Part shown: positions 1 to 8,572 of the stretch, one piece after another
Numbering within the stretch: position 1 is the stretch's first letter
Layout of the letters: every line of letters starts with the position of its first letter
Virus record (IMG/VR): IMGVR_UViG_3300047550_003969
Span: 1 to 25,793 of that record
From: a virus
Length of the DNA: 25,793 bases
Strand: one strand, 5' to 3'
Translations under genes and position numbers: made by a program
Notes under the pieces: model-generated
Seen by the model: the letters and a program-made list of their open reading frames with translations, nothing else
Database searches by the model: none
What the model was told of the DNA's origin: nothing

Positions 1-679
1 TACATTCATTTAACATCTTCAAATCTTTAGCAACTCCCATTCTTACTTCATTCAAAAATTTAGCAAAATGAGGTTCGTCATGTTGGCGTACAATTTCGGT
101 TAGATGAATGACTCGGATTTTTGCCGTTCTCCACGCTTCAGAATCAAAAGCAAATTGTTCATTTTCCAACTTATCGAAAACTGGAGGTAACTGGAGAAAA
201 TCTCCAACAAACACAACTTGTATTCCTCCAAACGGTCTTCCATCATCACGGATAACTTGGCAAACAATATCCAGCTTTTCTATAAGTTCAGATTTAGCCA
301 TAGATATCTCATCAATGACCAGAACCTTGCAAGATTTAATTCTATTAGTCGCTCTTGTGTTATCTTTTACTCTATTTATAAGATCCATACCCTGTTCTTC
401 TGCAATACCCATACCTGACCAAGAATGTATGGTAGTACCACCTATATTTAGGGCAGCTACACCTGTGGTGGCTGTTTTTCCATAAAATATTCCTTTTGAA
501 TCAAGAAATCTAAACAAAAGATTAACGGCGTAGGATTTTCCAGTTCCAGCCGGTCCGGTCAAGAAAATATTTTTATGTTGAAAGAATTTTCTGAAGAACT
601 CTTTTTGAAGTTCTGTGAGGCTATTCCACTCAGGCCATTTTGAAAATTCGTCTAAAAGTACGGTCTTTAATTTTGCCAT
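1..679 (-). CDS. PIF1-like superfamily 1 DNA helicase (C-terminus outside window)
   Basis: A 5'-to-3' DNA helicase-type ATPase, probably acting in replication or recombination. The reading frame opens at the ATG complementary to 677-679 and runs off the left edge, so only about 226 N-terminal residues are visible. Seen directly: a Walker A motif GPAGTGKS (about residue 40), TTGVAALNIGGTTIHSW typical of PIF1/RecD-type motif Ia, Walker B VLVIDEIS, and GDFLQLPPV, a PIF1-type motif III. The order and spacing fit PIF1/Dda-like helicases. A sigma70-like promoter lies directly upstream (691-719), so it can be read separately from the glycosylation operon that ends at 738. Helicase class is firm; assignment as the T4 Dda equivalent is not. 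Confidence 0.88.
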   Translation of the reverse strand, partial: MAKLKTVLLDEFSKWPEWNSLTELQKEFFRKFFQHKNIFLTGPAGTGKSYAVNLLFRFLDSKGIFYGKTATTGVAALNIGGTTIHSWSGMGIAEEQGMDLINRVKDNTRATNRIKSCKVLVIDEISMAKSELIEKLDIVCQVIRDDGRPFGGIQVVFVGDFLQLPPVFDKLENEQFAFDSEAWRTAKIRVIHLTEIVRQHDEPHFAKFLNEVRMGVAKDLKMLNEC

Positions 680-690
680 ATACAAGCACT

Positions 691-719
691 AATCTATACA
701 CTAGGATTGCATATGTCAA
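691..719 (-). promoter_or_regulatory. Sigma70-like promoter for the helicase gene
   Basis: On the minus strand TTGACA (complement of 714-719) is followed by TAGATT (691-696) at 17 nt, or TATAGA (693-698) at 15 nt. The same -35 with similar spacing recurs before many units in this window. Confidence 0.5.
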
Positions 720-737
720 TGTATTTTAGAATTTACA

Positions 738-1412
738 TCATCGTTTTTTACAAGAAGCAGCAAATACTCCACTCCACCAATTTTCCAAGTCTCCATCAAA
801 ACGGGCGGGAAGAATTTTAACGAAATCTATTTTTACATCCGTATCTCTCAAAGCCTCAAATACGCCAGTAGATACTTCGGCTCTGTTAAAGTCATCCACG
901 ATATAAATAAATTCATCAGCCAGACAGTCATAGTAATAAGGTAATGATTTGGCCGTATCTTCTCTGGAATGATTACCATCATAATAATATATATTTATAT
1001 CTTTTATTCCTTTTTCCAGAGGGTCTAACGCAAAGCAATCGGCATTAAAAAAATTTGGATCATATCCCAACACTTTTCTACAATTTTCATAAAATTCATT
1101 TGCCATCCACTCAAAACCTCTAAAACTATCGATGGCCGCGTGATATTCGGGATTGTTATTGTAGAGAGCCGAGGTCAAAGATGCTCCCTTGTATGTTCCA
1201 ATTTCTAGGTATCTCGCTTTATCCATTGATAAAAGATTATTCAATAGACATCTATTTTTAACACTTGAAAGTCCTTCTACAGATATTCCGTGCATATCCA
1301 ACCTTGAAGTTCTGGAATCGGCCAAGCTGATAGCTTCAATCAAAATTTTTGATAAACCAGAGTATAAATTGGGATCTGGTAAATTTAATGGTTCTATCGG
1401 TAATATTTGCAT
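738..1412 (-). CDS. Class I SAM-dependent methyltransferase (Methyltransf_24-like)
   Basis: A 224-residue putative methyltransferase, last gene of the glycosylation operon. The SAM-binding motif I is YLEIGTYKGASL (about residues 68-79), followed by an acidic residue ending the next strand (HAAID) and a later DGNHSREDT block where Methyltransf_24-type enzymes carry metal- or catalysis-linked D/H residues. VDDFN follows. The likely job is O-methylation of a sugar or glycan, inferred from the flanking glycosyltransferases. It starts 3 nt after the preceding methyltransferase gene. No clear terminator follows its stop; the next element is the helicase promoter. Substrate unknown. Confidence 0.65.
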   Translation of the reverse strand: MQILPIEPLNLPDPNLYSGLSKILIEAISLADSRTSRLDMHGISVEGLSSVKNRCLLNNLLSMDKARYLEIGTYKGASLTSALYNNNPEYHAAIDSFRGFEWMANEFYENCRKVLGYDPNFFNADCFALDPLEKGIKDINIYYYDGNHSREDTAKSLPYYYDCLADEFIYIVDDFNRAEVSTGVFEALRDTDVKIDFVKILPARFDGDLENWWSGVFAASCKKR

Positions 1413-1415
1413 AAT

Positions 1416-2006
1416 TTAAAATCTGTAAACCAACATCACGTCGTCGAGTTGTTCATTTATAAATCTTCTGTCTATTATAGTTGGTTTTTTCTGAATGTTT
1501 TGAATAAAATATTCTATGTTATCAGAAACATACTGAATATCTTCTATAACATACAATCCTCCTGGTTTAATTCTACTAGAATATAAATTGAATAGATTAA
1601 CCTGTGACTCTTTTTCGTGAGCACCATCGTCCAATATGATATCAAATTTTTTATCTCCAAAAACTGAATTAAATTGGACCGAATCCGCTGCATCAAAAAC
1701 ATATGCTGATATATTGTCTTCTTTTTTGAAGGGTTCGAAGGAATTTCGAATGTCTACACCATTTATTGAGGTAGATAGATTTTCAAAGAATCTTCTCCAC
1801 ATCACCAAGCTCCCACCCCTATTAACTCCAATTTCAAGAAAATCTATTTGGTTGTGTCGATATTGGCCAAATAACAAGTCATAAAAACCGGCATATGTGT
1901 GTCCAGGACCATCCGGCACAGGACCATACGCTCCCATTCCTTTATCAGTATGTCTATTTGGAAATTCTACGATTACCTCGTCATATATTTGCTGTAAACT
2001 TTTCAT
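1416..2006 (-). CDS. SAM-dependent methyltransferase, CmcI/macrocin O-methyltransferase-like
   Basis: A 196-residue methyltransferase. FLEIGVNRGGSLVMW (about residues 55-69) is the glycine-rich SAM motif. ILDDGAHEKESQ and GGLYVIEDIQ match the pattern of CmcI/TylF-type sugar O-methyltransferases, in which a DD/H group near this site binds metal. It ends 3 nt before the next methyltransferase and begins 1 nt after the DUF6492-like gene. Context suggests methylation of a hydroxyl on a glycan made by the neighbouring enzymes. The call at family level is good; the acceptor is not predictable. Confidence 0.68.
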   Translation of the reverse strand: MKSLQQIYDEVIVEFPNRHTDKGMGAYGPVPDGPGHTYAGFYDLLFGQYRHNQIDFLEIGVNRGGSLVMWRRFFENLSTSINGVDIRNSFEPFKKEDNISAYVFDAADSVQFNSVFGDKKFDIILDDGAHEKESQVNLFNLYSSRIKPGGLYVIEDIQYVSDNIEYFIQNIQKKPTIIDRRFINEQLDDVMLVYRF

Positions 2007-2007
2007 A

Positions 2008-2808
2008 TTAATATTTTAATGGGATGTTTGCATTACTTTGCATTACGATTCCTAGATATATCTGGGAATAATGTTCTTCCGTATATCCCTGATGTTTAGC
2101 TTCATGATATTGTTGCCCGTAATGAAATACCTTGAATAATGGCTCTATGGGTTGCACGCCTGTGTCGTGAGCCAGTAACCACTCCCCATACCAAGTAAAC
2201 TCGCTGGGAACTATTTTGATCGCATCACTGAAGCTAAGTTTGTTTGGTTTAAGATAATGTTCCTCAAGAAACCTCCAATTATCAGCACTCCAGATGACAG
2301 GTACTGGGCCAAAGTCGTAATAACGTCCAGTTCTTCCAAAAACGTCCATTATTTTCTTTCTGCATTCTTGAAAACTTTCTATAGGATCAAACCCAAGTTT
2401 GGATATCTTATTTACTGTCCAGTTGAACAGTTCTTTTTGTTCGTGCATCACGGTATATGGTTTTCCGTTTGGTGCAATAAAGTCGGAAATATAAAATGGA
2501 CGAATAAAATAGCTGTCGCTGTCGAGCACCAAATAGTTTTCACATAGTCCAAGTTTCCAGAATGAACTTTTTACTACTTGTTGTGCAGTCCAATCTTCAT
2601 TTTGATCATGATCGTATATAGACTCGTCGTCTACCAAAGTATATCCAGAAGCTCCAAGGATATGAACAAATACATCTCTATCTTTCTTGGGACAAGAAAT
2701 ATAAAACGGTATTTTATCCACATTGTACTTTAATACACTATCATACAGAATTTTTACTCTGTGAACGTCTCCTCTGTATGATTTGCAGTATAGAACTATT
2801 TTATTCAT
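2008..2808 (-). CDS. DUF6492-like putative glycosyltransferase
   Basis: A 266-residue protein resembling the DUF6492 group of GT-A-like proteins. It opens with a strand (KIVLYCKSY) and later has LVLDSDSYF, a DxD-type metal and nucleotide-sugar site in GT-A enzymes, followed by IRPF. A conserved-looking YDFGPVPVIWSADNW segment lies in the middle. It overlaps the upstream gene by 8 nt, implying translational coupling. It probably transfers one sugar during glycan assembly. The DxD motif supports a GT-A fold; donor and acceptor are unknown. Confidence 0.55.
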   Translation of the reverse strand: MNKIVLYCKSYRGDVHRVKILYDSVLKYNVDKIPFYISCPKKDRDVFVHILGASGYTLVDDESIYDHDQNEDWTAQQVVKSSFWKLGLCENYLVLDSDSYFIRPFYISDFIAPNGKPYTVMHEQKELFNWTVNKISKLGFDPIESFQECRKKIMDVFGRTGRYYDFGPVPVIWSADNWRFLEEHYLKPNKLSFSDAIKIVPSEFTWYGEWLLAHDTGVQPIEPLFKVFHYGQQYHEAKHQGYTEEHYSQIYLGIVMQSNANIPLKY

Positions 2809-3682
2809 AAACCTTATCCGCCATACTGTTAAATATACATTCGGTTGTCAACTTTTCTTTTGTATGATTAATAAAAAGATTTGCGAGATTAAAATATTTA
2901 GACAAATCCAATTCCTCGTTCATTAACATTTCATTTGCTCTCAAACATAAGTCCTTTGGAAAATTTACCATAGTTGTTTGTGGGCATCTCGCTATGTCTG
3001 GAAAATGGGGGACACATCCATTCAACAAAATTTCATAATGTCTCATACAATCCCATCCACCCTTCTTATGAGTAAGAGCAAAATATGATTTTTGATAATC
3101 TTCATAATATGACTTTTCGTCATCAAAAATGTATGTGCTCATTTCTCCAGGTATTACCGTTCCCCAATCTTGTGTCTTTTTTGGAATTTGTTTTACTATT
3201 TTTTCTTTTGGAGCACCAAAACTTATGGGAAACACATTTTTGACGTTGGGTTCGGCCAGTTCACGTTTAAAAACAATTCCCATCTTTAGGTATTCATGAC
3301 GTATTAGCTGATCGTCCTCTCCGTCCACAAACAGTATTTTTTCTTTTGGGTAATTTGATAATACTTCTTGCAGATAATCTAAACATCTTGTAGAAGATCC
3401 ATATATCACAAAATCGAAATATTTGTTTCGTATCTTGGATATTAAATCTTCTCTATCAACATCGCACTCATCCAAGGTTCCGTGTAGAGTCATTCCTCTA
3501 CCATAACTTTTTCCGTTGTCAGGAACTCTCGTATTCCAAAATTGTTCCTTTTCTTTTTTGTACATATACCAAGCAAAATTCGCATCAACGAAATCAGAAC
3601 CCAGAACAGACCTTCCACCATGTATAATGGTATCCGATTGATAGTCTGGCAAGTCGCCTTTTGATATGAACAATACTTTCAT
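2801..3682 (-). CDS. Putative glycosyltransferase, exostosin/GT-B-like C-terminus
   Basis: A 293-residue protein of uncertain family. It has a Rossmann-like start (KVLFISKGDLPDYQSD), a central KILFVDGEDD and a C-terminal block HKKGGWDCMRHYEILLNGCVPHFPD. That arrangement (R..E.....GC.P) is what the nucleotide-sugar pocket of exostosin-like and some GT-B enzymes looks like. It overlaps the FkbM-type gene by 4 nt upstream and the DUF6492-like gene by 8 nt downstream. A glycosyltransferase role is inferred from this block and from the context; no catalytic residue was confirmed. Confidence 0.45.
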   Translation of the reverse strand: MKVLFISKGDLPDYQSDTIIHGGRSVLGSDFVDANFAWYMYKKEKEQFWNTRVPDNGKSYGRGMTLHGTLDECDVDREDLISKIRNKYFDFVIYGSSTRCLDYLQEVLSNYPKEKILFVDGEDDQLIRHEYLKMGIVFKRELAEPNVKNVFPISFGAPKEKIVKQIPKKTQDWGTVIPGEMSTYIFDDEKSYYEDYQKSYFALTHKKGGWDCMRHYEILLNGCVPHFPDIARCPQTTMVNFPKDLCLRANEMLMNEELDLSKYFNLANLFINHTKEKLTTECIFNSMADKVYE

Positions 3683-4299
3683 AATTTTTCAAACAAAAAG
3701 TTACATTGAATCAATTTGTTGTCTATGTATGTCGGTTCGCATATGTCAGATACAGAATATCCAAGTTTATTCATGTACAAAAATACATCAGAAAACAAGG
3801 GGGCACCTTCGTTGCATTTTACAAATGAAACTTCAAGATATATCCATTTTATTTTGTTCAATAATCTCGTAGATCCATCCAATATATCAATTTCAGCTCC
3901 TTGAACATCCATTTTTAAAAATTCCATATTTGCTTCGTCTGGAATAATATCATCTAATTTATACATGGGTAATTGAACTGTTTGAGCATCTTTGAAATGT
4001 ACAGATTCTTCTTTGTATATACTACATCCAGTGGATGTTTTATCGTTTGGATTTATATAGAAAGGGACAGACTCGATTGTATTTTTTCCTAACAAACAAA
4101 TGATATATTCTTGAGTATTCGATTTTAGAATAGATTCGCAGTTGGGATTAGCTTCAAACGACACTATTCTAGAATCTGGGTATATTTGCCGTATGGTTGC
4201 ATTAGTTTCACCAAAATGTGCACCAGCATCAATAAATCCTTTTGGATATATTCCTCTACTTTTCATCCTTATCAATAGATCTCTGAAAAATCCACTCAT
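3679..4299 (-). CDS. FkbM-family SAM-dependent methyltransferase
   Basis: A 206-residue methyltransferase of the FkbM type, which O-methylates sugars and polyketides. The signature is clear: FIDAGAHFGETNATIRQ (SAM motif I, about residues 22-38), SFEANPNC (acidic residue binding the ribose), and LKMDVQGAEIDILDGS, the FkbM motif IV region. LEVSF follows. Start and stop overlap both neighbours by 4 nt (ATGA-type junctions), showing it is translated as part of the operon. It is one of four methyltransferases in this unit, implying that the final glycan carries several methyl groups. Confidence 0.8.
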   Translation of the reverse strand: MSGFFRDLLIRMKSRGIYPKGFIDAGAHFGETNATIRQIYPDSRIVSFEANPNCESILKSNTQEYIICLLGKNTIESVPFYINPNDKTSTGCSIYKEESVHFKDAQTVQLPMYKLDDIIPDEANMEFLKMDVQGAEIDILDGSTRLLNKIKWIYLEVSFVKCNEGAPLFSDVFLYMNKLGYSVSDICEPTYIDNKLIQCNFLFEKL

Positions 4300-5237
4300 T
4301 TTAAAAATACTTCGTCAAATTTTTTGATTACATTGTTTGAACTAAATCTTGTAGAATAGCAATCCCAGTCTACATCTTTCACATATTCTTTATCAATATC
4401 TTTCAAATATACGGTGAGGTCTTCTTCATTCTTATAGACGATTGCTTTTTCTCCAAGAATATGTAAATGACTTTTCATATACCACCAGTAAGGAGCATCG
4501 TATGTAAATACAGGTTTATTCATTGCTGAAAATTCTCCGACAGCTAAACCAAACGTTTCGCCGTCGCTTCTACCGTGAATCATAGCATCGCATGTATTAA
4601 TGAACTTCCATTTATAAGAACCATCCGGATTGAAAGGTAGAAACTTGATTCTAGGATGGTTTGCGAAAGGTTTGGTGTTCAAAAATATGGCCCACAAATC
4701 TTTTCTGGATTCAATAACTTTTATAATTGATGTATGTACGAACTCCAAATCAAATTGTTCATACCCACCAAGCCTACCTATTACAAAATCAGACTTTGGT
4801 ATACCAAGGTCTTCGTGTAGACTAGATACATTTTTTGGTGGATTTATAATGTGAGGAACCCACAAATCTTTACCATAAAATTTAGCCAACCATTCGCTTA
4901 CTCCAGCATACACATCTCCGTGTGGTTCACGCATATCAAATACACAATGTATAGCAGTTTTACAATTGTCTGGGGTTATTTTATCGTTATTACCTGCTTT
5001 GGTCATATACAGAACGTCAATTTTTTCTTGCTCTATGATATTCGGTATTTCTTTAGGATCTTCATATAATTTTACCCCAAACATAGAAAACCGTTCAGTT
5101 GGATGAGTAGATTTAACTCTTGAACTTATAATCAACGGTTCATGTCCAAGAATATCACGTAGAGCAGACGCATAGTCGAAAGTAACCGTACTGTTTCCAC
5201 GGAAATCTAATTGATTAGCATGCAATCCTATTTTCAT
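4296..5237 (-). CDS. GT4-like glycosyltransferase (GT-B fold)
   Basis: A 313-residue protein with GT-B features. The C-terminal half has IGRLGGYEQFD at the start of the second Rossmann domain and HGRSDGETFGLAVGEFSAMNKPV, the EX7E-like GT4 motif (E.FGLA..E) that contacts the donor sugar nucleotide. The N-terminal half (KIGLHANQLDFRGNS) would be the acceptor domain and is short, so the protein is compact compared with typical 350-400 residue GT4 enzymes. It overlaps both neighbours by 4 nt. Donor sugar unknown. Confidence 0.68.
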   Translation of the reverse strand: MKIGLHANQLDFRGNSTVTFDYASALRDILGHEPLIISSRVKSTHPTERFSMFGVKLYEDPKEIPNIIEQEKIDVLYMTKAGNNDKITPDNCKTAIHCVFDMREPHGDVYAGVSEWLAKFYGKDLWVPHIINPPKNVSSLHEDLGIPKSDFVIGRLGGYEQFDLEFVHTSIIKVIESRKDLWAIFLNTKPFANHPRIKFLPFNPDGSYKWKFINTCDAMIHGRSDGETFGLAVGEFSAMNKPVFTYDAPYWWYMKSHLHILGEKAIVYKNEEDLTVYLKDIDKEYVKDVDWDCYSTRFSSNNVIKKFDEVFLK

Positions 5238-5809
5238 AATAGTTCTAATTCTATATCATCTCCAAATAACACGCAGCCTGTTCCAGAACTGTGTCCGTAT
5301 TTAGTTAAATCATATTTTGGGTGTGTAATATCTGCCCAGAATTTGTGAAGAGGTTGAAAGTAATGAATATCATCACAAATCAACATACCTTTCCATTTGT
5401 TCTTTGTCAGAAATTCATACATCCATTGTTCATTTGTGTATTGATGATCTATGTCAAGAAGCATCAAAGAAGAACTCAATATTTTTTTCTGTATGCTCTC
5501 ATCTTCTTTGAAATTTCCTATGGAAAATTCAATGTTGGAAGGAAAATTATCGTTTTCTCTGATTCTTTCTATATCCAAACTAAATACTTTGTTGGAAATG
5601 TTGCTACTCAAGGCCAAGGCTGACGCTCCAGAATGAGTTCCAATATCAGCAATGAGAACGTTATCAAAGTAATAAGACAGATGAACCAGTAGTTTATAAT
5701 GTTCTTGTCCAGACGGCTGATTGAAATATTGACGGCTGTATTGAGGAATATTTGGTATCCCACTCAAATCATTCATATCAAGAAGGGAATTTGATAATTT
5801 GATTTTCAT
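5234..5809 (-). CDS. SAM-dependent methyltransferase (Methyltransf_24-like)
   Basis: A 191-residue class I methyltransferase. LIADIGTHSGASALAL (about residues 51-66) is motif I; VFSLDIE supplies the acidic residue at the end of strand 2; LLDIDHQYTNEQW and LICDDIHYF supply the D/H cluster found in metal-dependent sugar O-methyltransferases. It overlaps the GT2 gene upstream and the GT4 gene downstream by 4 nt each. It looks like a distant relative of the other two Methyltransf_24-like enzymes here rather than a recent duplicate, since identity by eye is low outside motif I. Confidence 0.65.
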   Translation of the reverse strand: MKIKLSNSLLDMNDLSGIPNIPQYSRQYFNQPSGQEHYKLLVHLSYYFDNVLIADIGTHSGASALALSSNISNKVFSLDIERIRENDNFPSNIEFSIGNFKEDESIQKKILSSSLMLLDIDHQYTNEQWMYEFLTKNKWKGMLICDDIHYFQPLHKFWADITHPKYDLTKYGHSSGTGCVLFGDDIELELL

Positions 5810-6489
5810 CCGTGTCCCATATTTTCTCTTATAGACCAGTTCTTATTATAAAATTCATTCTGTGATTTTTGTCTATCTATTGTTTTGTCGTGAATGATTG
5901 CCCACTCAATCACCTTCGGTAGCTCTGACACATATTCTGCACCAACAACGGTTTCGTGTAATGGTTTTTTCCATTGAATCTTAAGACTGTTCTTGTAGAT
6001 ACGAGATTGATAATCTCCGTGATTCCAATTAATGATTGGTTCATTGCCAAAATATTCAGGTAATTCTGATACATTCCATCCCCATTTTTGCGCATCTTCC
6101 CTCGTTGCACCACGAACTATATTTACTCTTGGAACACGATACAATTCAACTTTTGGATTGGATTCCAACAGTTCTCGCATATTATACAAAAAATCTGGCC
6201 ACAGATACTCATCTGCATCTAATTGTACAATATAGTCTCCCACACAACGCTTGGACCCATAGTTCTTGTGCTCAGCAAAGTTCTTATTTAAAGAATGTTG
6301 AACAACCGTAAACCCATAGCTTTTAGCTTTTGCCAAGATTTTCTTTGTATCTTCGTTGTCAGAGAAGTCATCAAGAATGACCACTTCGTCGTTGGGAGCA
6401 TTAAAATCAAGATGAGTCTTGAGCTTCTCGATCAGTTCAAGAAGCTCAAGCGTCTCGTTGTGACACGTAACAAGATAACTTATTTTCAC
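5806..6489 (-). CDS. GT2-family glycosyltransferase (GTG start)
   Basis: A 227-residue family 2 GT-A glycosyltransferase. It starts with ISYLVTCHNE, then EVVILDDFSDNEDT (nucleotide binding), NYGSKRCVGDYIVQLDADEYLW (the DxD-type metal site) and a later W-rich acceptor region with HET. The start is GTG (complement of 6487-6489), overlapping the stop of the upstream GT4 gene by 4 nt; no ATG gives a better start. It is somewhat shorter than usual for GT2 proteins but has the full catalytic core. It acts in the cytoplasm, with donor unknown. Confidence 0.82.
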   Translation of the reverse strand: MKISYLVTCHNETLELLELIEKLKTHLDFNAPNDEVVILDDFSDNEDTKKILAKAKSYGFTVVQHSLNKNFAEHKNYGSKRCVGDYIVQLDADEYLWPDFLYNMRELLESNPKVELYRVPRVNIVRGATREDAQKWGWNVSELPEYFGNEPIINWNHGDYQSRIYKNSLKIQWKKPLHETVVGAEYVSELPKVIEWAIIHDKTIDRQKSQNEFYNKNWSIRENMGHG

Positions 6490-7781
6490 GTCGAAGGAGC
6501 ATTTACTTTCTTGAATTTAGGAAGCGTAATAGCAACCTTCTTCTCAAACGCGGGAACATATTTCTCCAATATATCCATGAATACTTTGTTTCCTGCGTCA
6601 AGAGTATATTTCTCACTGTTTTCTTGTCGCAACTTTTCTGCGTTTGGAATATACTTGATATAATTGTTATACATATCTTCCAACTTTTGGGCGGCTACAC
6701 TATAATTGACATTAAACCAAGATGCTTCTTTGATCAACCATTCATTGCAAGCGCTCGGAGGTATTCTCCCAAGTTCTCCAGGAAGAAGGTTGGACAAATT
6801 TTCTGGTAGAAAATCTTTATGTCCACTCCAATTGGAAACTAGTAGCGGTTTTCCACTTAGCGTAGCTTCAAGCAATGGTCGGCCAAATCCTTCTCCGTGA
6901 GTAAAGCTAACATGTACCTTCATTTTTGGATGGTTATATAACCTATTCATTTGTTCAGGTGTCAAATCTCCGTGTATGATATATACGTTTGGAAGATCTC
7001 CAGATAATGATTCACGAATCTTGTTGATTTTATTCAGAATATCCGCCTTGTCCACGTGAGAAAATGTAGCTCCACTCGTCTTTAATACTAACGCGGGTCT
7101 TTTCTTTTTGTTTTTGAATATTTCACAGAATACTTTGATAAGCATACCTATGTCTTTTCGATCTGCACCAAGATCCCCTTGTATCCAGTGACCAACGAAT
7201 AGAAAACAGAAATCTTCAGGAATTCCCTCTAAACCAACATCTAACATTTCATTGGTATCGTTTGACTTTTTAAAGATAGACGTATCTACTCCCTCAAAAG
7301 CAACTTCGATTGGTTTGAAAACTTGCACTTTTTCTTTTTTTCCGTCCGACATCTGTTTTTCAAACGTAACATCTTTAAAAACATTTTTGGTGAAATTTGA
7401 AGGAACTACATTCAAATCCATTCGATTCAGTCCTTCAATCCATTCTGGTTTGGGAACTGTACTTTCTATACCAGCTGTAACGCCGATGTTATACTTTCCG
7501 TTTGGTTGAAATTCGTTCGGAATCCCAATTTGGACATATAAATCCGGTCTTGGTACGTTTGGAGAGGATATGAACTTACTCTTGATTTCTTTTACCATAT
7601 ATCTGGATTCGTCATCAAGTTCAGTATTTGGACAATTTCCCCATCTAGTAGGAGCTATTTTTACGTCATACTTTCCGGAATTAATTAGCGCGATAGCGAT
7701 TTGTCTAGCATGGTCGCCATAACCAGATCTAGAAGATACAGGCGCTTGTAAGAAACATGTTGGTTTGATTTCGGTACTCAT
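6486..7781 (-). CDS. GT4-like glycosyltransferase
   Basis: A 431-residue GT-B glycosyltransferase. The N-terminal domain opens with the donor/acceptor loop SRSGYGDHARQIA, common in GT4 enzymes (G.G...R.). The second domain has FLFVGHWIQGDLGADRKDI, VYIIHGDLTPEQMNRLYNHPKMKVHVSFTHGEGFGRPLLEATLSGKPL, with the E-G-F-G-R-P-x2-E signature of retaining GT4 transferases, followed by NWSGH. Length is normal for the family. It lies 5 nt after the hydroxylase gene and overlaps the GT2 gene. It may be the first transferase acting on the hydroxylated acceptor, but that order is only inferred. Confidence 0.85.
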   Translation of the reverse strand: MSTEIKPTCFLQAPVSSRSGYGDHARQIAIALINSGKYDVKIAPTRWGNCPNTELDDESRYMVKEIKSKFISSPNVPRPDLYVQIGIPNEFQPNGKYNIGVTAGIESTVPKPEWIEGLNRMDLNVVPSNFTKNVFKDVTFEKQMSDGKKEKVQVFKPIEVAFEGVDTSIFKKSNDTNEMLDVGLEGIPEDFCFLFVGHWIQGDLGADRKDIGMLIKVFCEIFKNKKKRPALVLKTSGATFSHVDKADILNKINKIRESLSGDLPNVYIIHGDLTPEQMNRLYNHPKMKVHVSFTHGEGFGRPLLEATLSGKPLLVSNWSGHKDFLPENLSNLLPGELGRIPPSACNEWLIKEASWFNVNYSVAAQKLEDMYNNYIKYIPNAEKLRQENSEKYTLDAGNKVFMDILEKYVPAFEKKVAITLPKFKKVNAPST

Positions 7782-7786
7782 TTATT

Positions 7787-8353
7787 TTATTCTATTAGTC
7801 CTTCAGGTCTTGGTGCCTCGTTGGTTACATTTTTCCAATGGAAAAATGCAGCGATAACATATTGGTCTGGCTTACATGACAGAGGTTTTCTCCAGTGAAT
7901 CATTGTTTTTCCAGGAATCATAGCTCCATCTCCAACTTTGATATCAAATGGCACAACATTACATTTTTTATCTACGCAATATAGAGGCCAAGGCTCATCA
8001 AGATTGGAATAAAGCATAACAGAAAGAGTATGATCAAGTCCGTTTCTATCAAAATGTGGATTGAGGGTACTTTCATTGAAGTAAATTCTAGCATATGTAG
8101 CTTCTGGAACTACATTTGGCATTCTAAAAATTTCTTTAATTTTTTCCGTTTTTGCTTGAAGAACTTTTCTTAATTCTGGAGGATTTCCGCCTATCGATTT
8201 ATAATAATAACGATCATCCGTTTCGTCTCTCAGTCCTTTGTTTGACCTAGCATTCATCATTACTTCCGATAAATACTCAGCCTCTTCTTTGGACAAAAAG
8301 TCCTTAACATAAGCATATCCTAAATCAGAGTATCTGTCTATTTCTAAGTGCAT
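7787..8353 (-). CDS. 2-oxoglutarate/Fe(II)-dependent hydroxylase, prolyl-4-hydroxylase-like
   Basis: A 188-residue double-stranded beta-helix dioxygenase. ARIYFNESTLNPHFDRNG holds the H-x-D iron ligands (H100, D102), and MIHWRKPL holds the distal His (H153), with basic residues R155/K161 in position to bind 2-oxoglutarate. The family hydroxylates Pro, Lys, Asn or small molecules using O2 and 2-oxoglutarate. An AAAGGTT Shine-Dalgarno lies 5 nt before the ATG. It sits between a coiled-coil gene and a GT4 gene, so hydroxylation of a protein residue before glycosylation is an attractive inference. The alternative, hydroxylation of a sugar or other small molecule, cannot be excluded. Confidence 0.78.
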   Translation of the reverse strand: MHLEIDRYSDLGYAYVKDFLSKEEAEYLSEVMMNARSNKGLRDETDDRYYYKSIGGNPPELRKVLQAKTEKIKEIFRMPNVVPEATYARIYFNESTLNPHFDRNGLDHTLSVMLYSNLDEPWPLYCVDKKCNVVPFDIKVGDGAMIPGKTMIHWRKPLSCKPDQYVIAAFFHWKNVTNEAPRPEGLIE

Positions 8354-8372
8354 ATATAACCTTTTATGATTT

Positions 8373-8564
8373 TTATGGATTTGTTCCAGTTGTATTTTGA
8401 TCTTCTTGTTCAGCGATGATAGCTTCCATCTGACCTTTTACGTCATTGATACGGTCCTTAAAATCCATCATAACTGATCGTTTCTCTTTTTCGATTTCAC
8501 GAAGTTGCTTGGCAAGTTCGTATACTTTATTTTTAGCTTCTTGTGTTGTTAATGGTTTAGCCAT
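8373..8564 (-). CDS. Small coiled-coil protein of unknown function
   Basis: A 63-residue charged protein. Residues 8-55 are predicted by eye to be one long helix with heptad-like spacing (ELAKQLREIEKEKRSVMMDFKDRINDVKGQMEAI), and the tail is polar (QNTTGTNP). No signal peptide or membrane segment. A good AAGGA ribosome site lies just before the ATG. It is the second gene of the glycosylation operon, 8 nt after the first, so it may be an accessory or scaffold for the enzymes. Function not recognised. Confidence 0.7.
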   Translation of the reverse strand: MAKPLTTQEAKNKVYELAKQLREIEKEKRSVMMDFKDRINDVKGQMEAIIAEQEDQNTTGTNP

Positions 8565-8572
8565 AATTTTCC

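Noticed and set aside
108-485. 125-residue plus-strand open frame at the left edge
   Set aside because: It is the antisense shadow of the PIF1-like helicase, whose motifs are clear on the minus strand.
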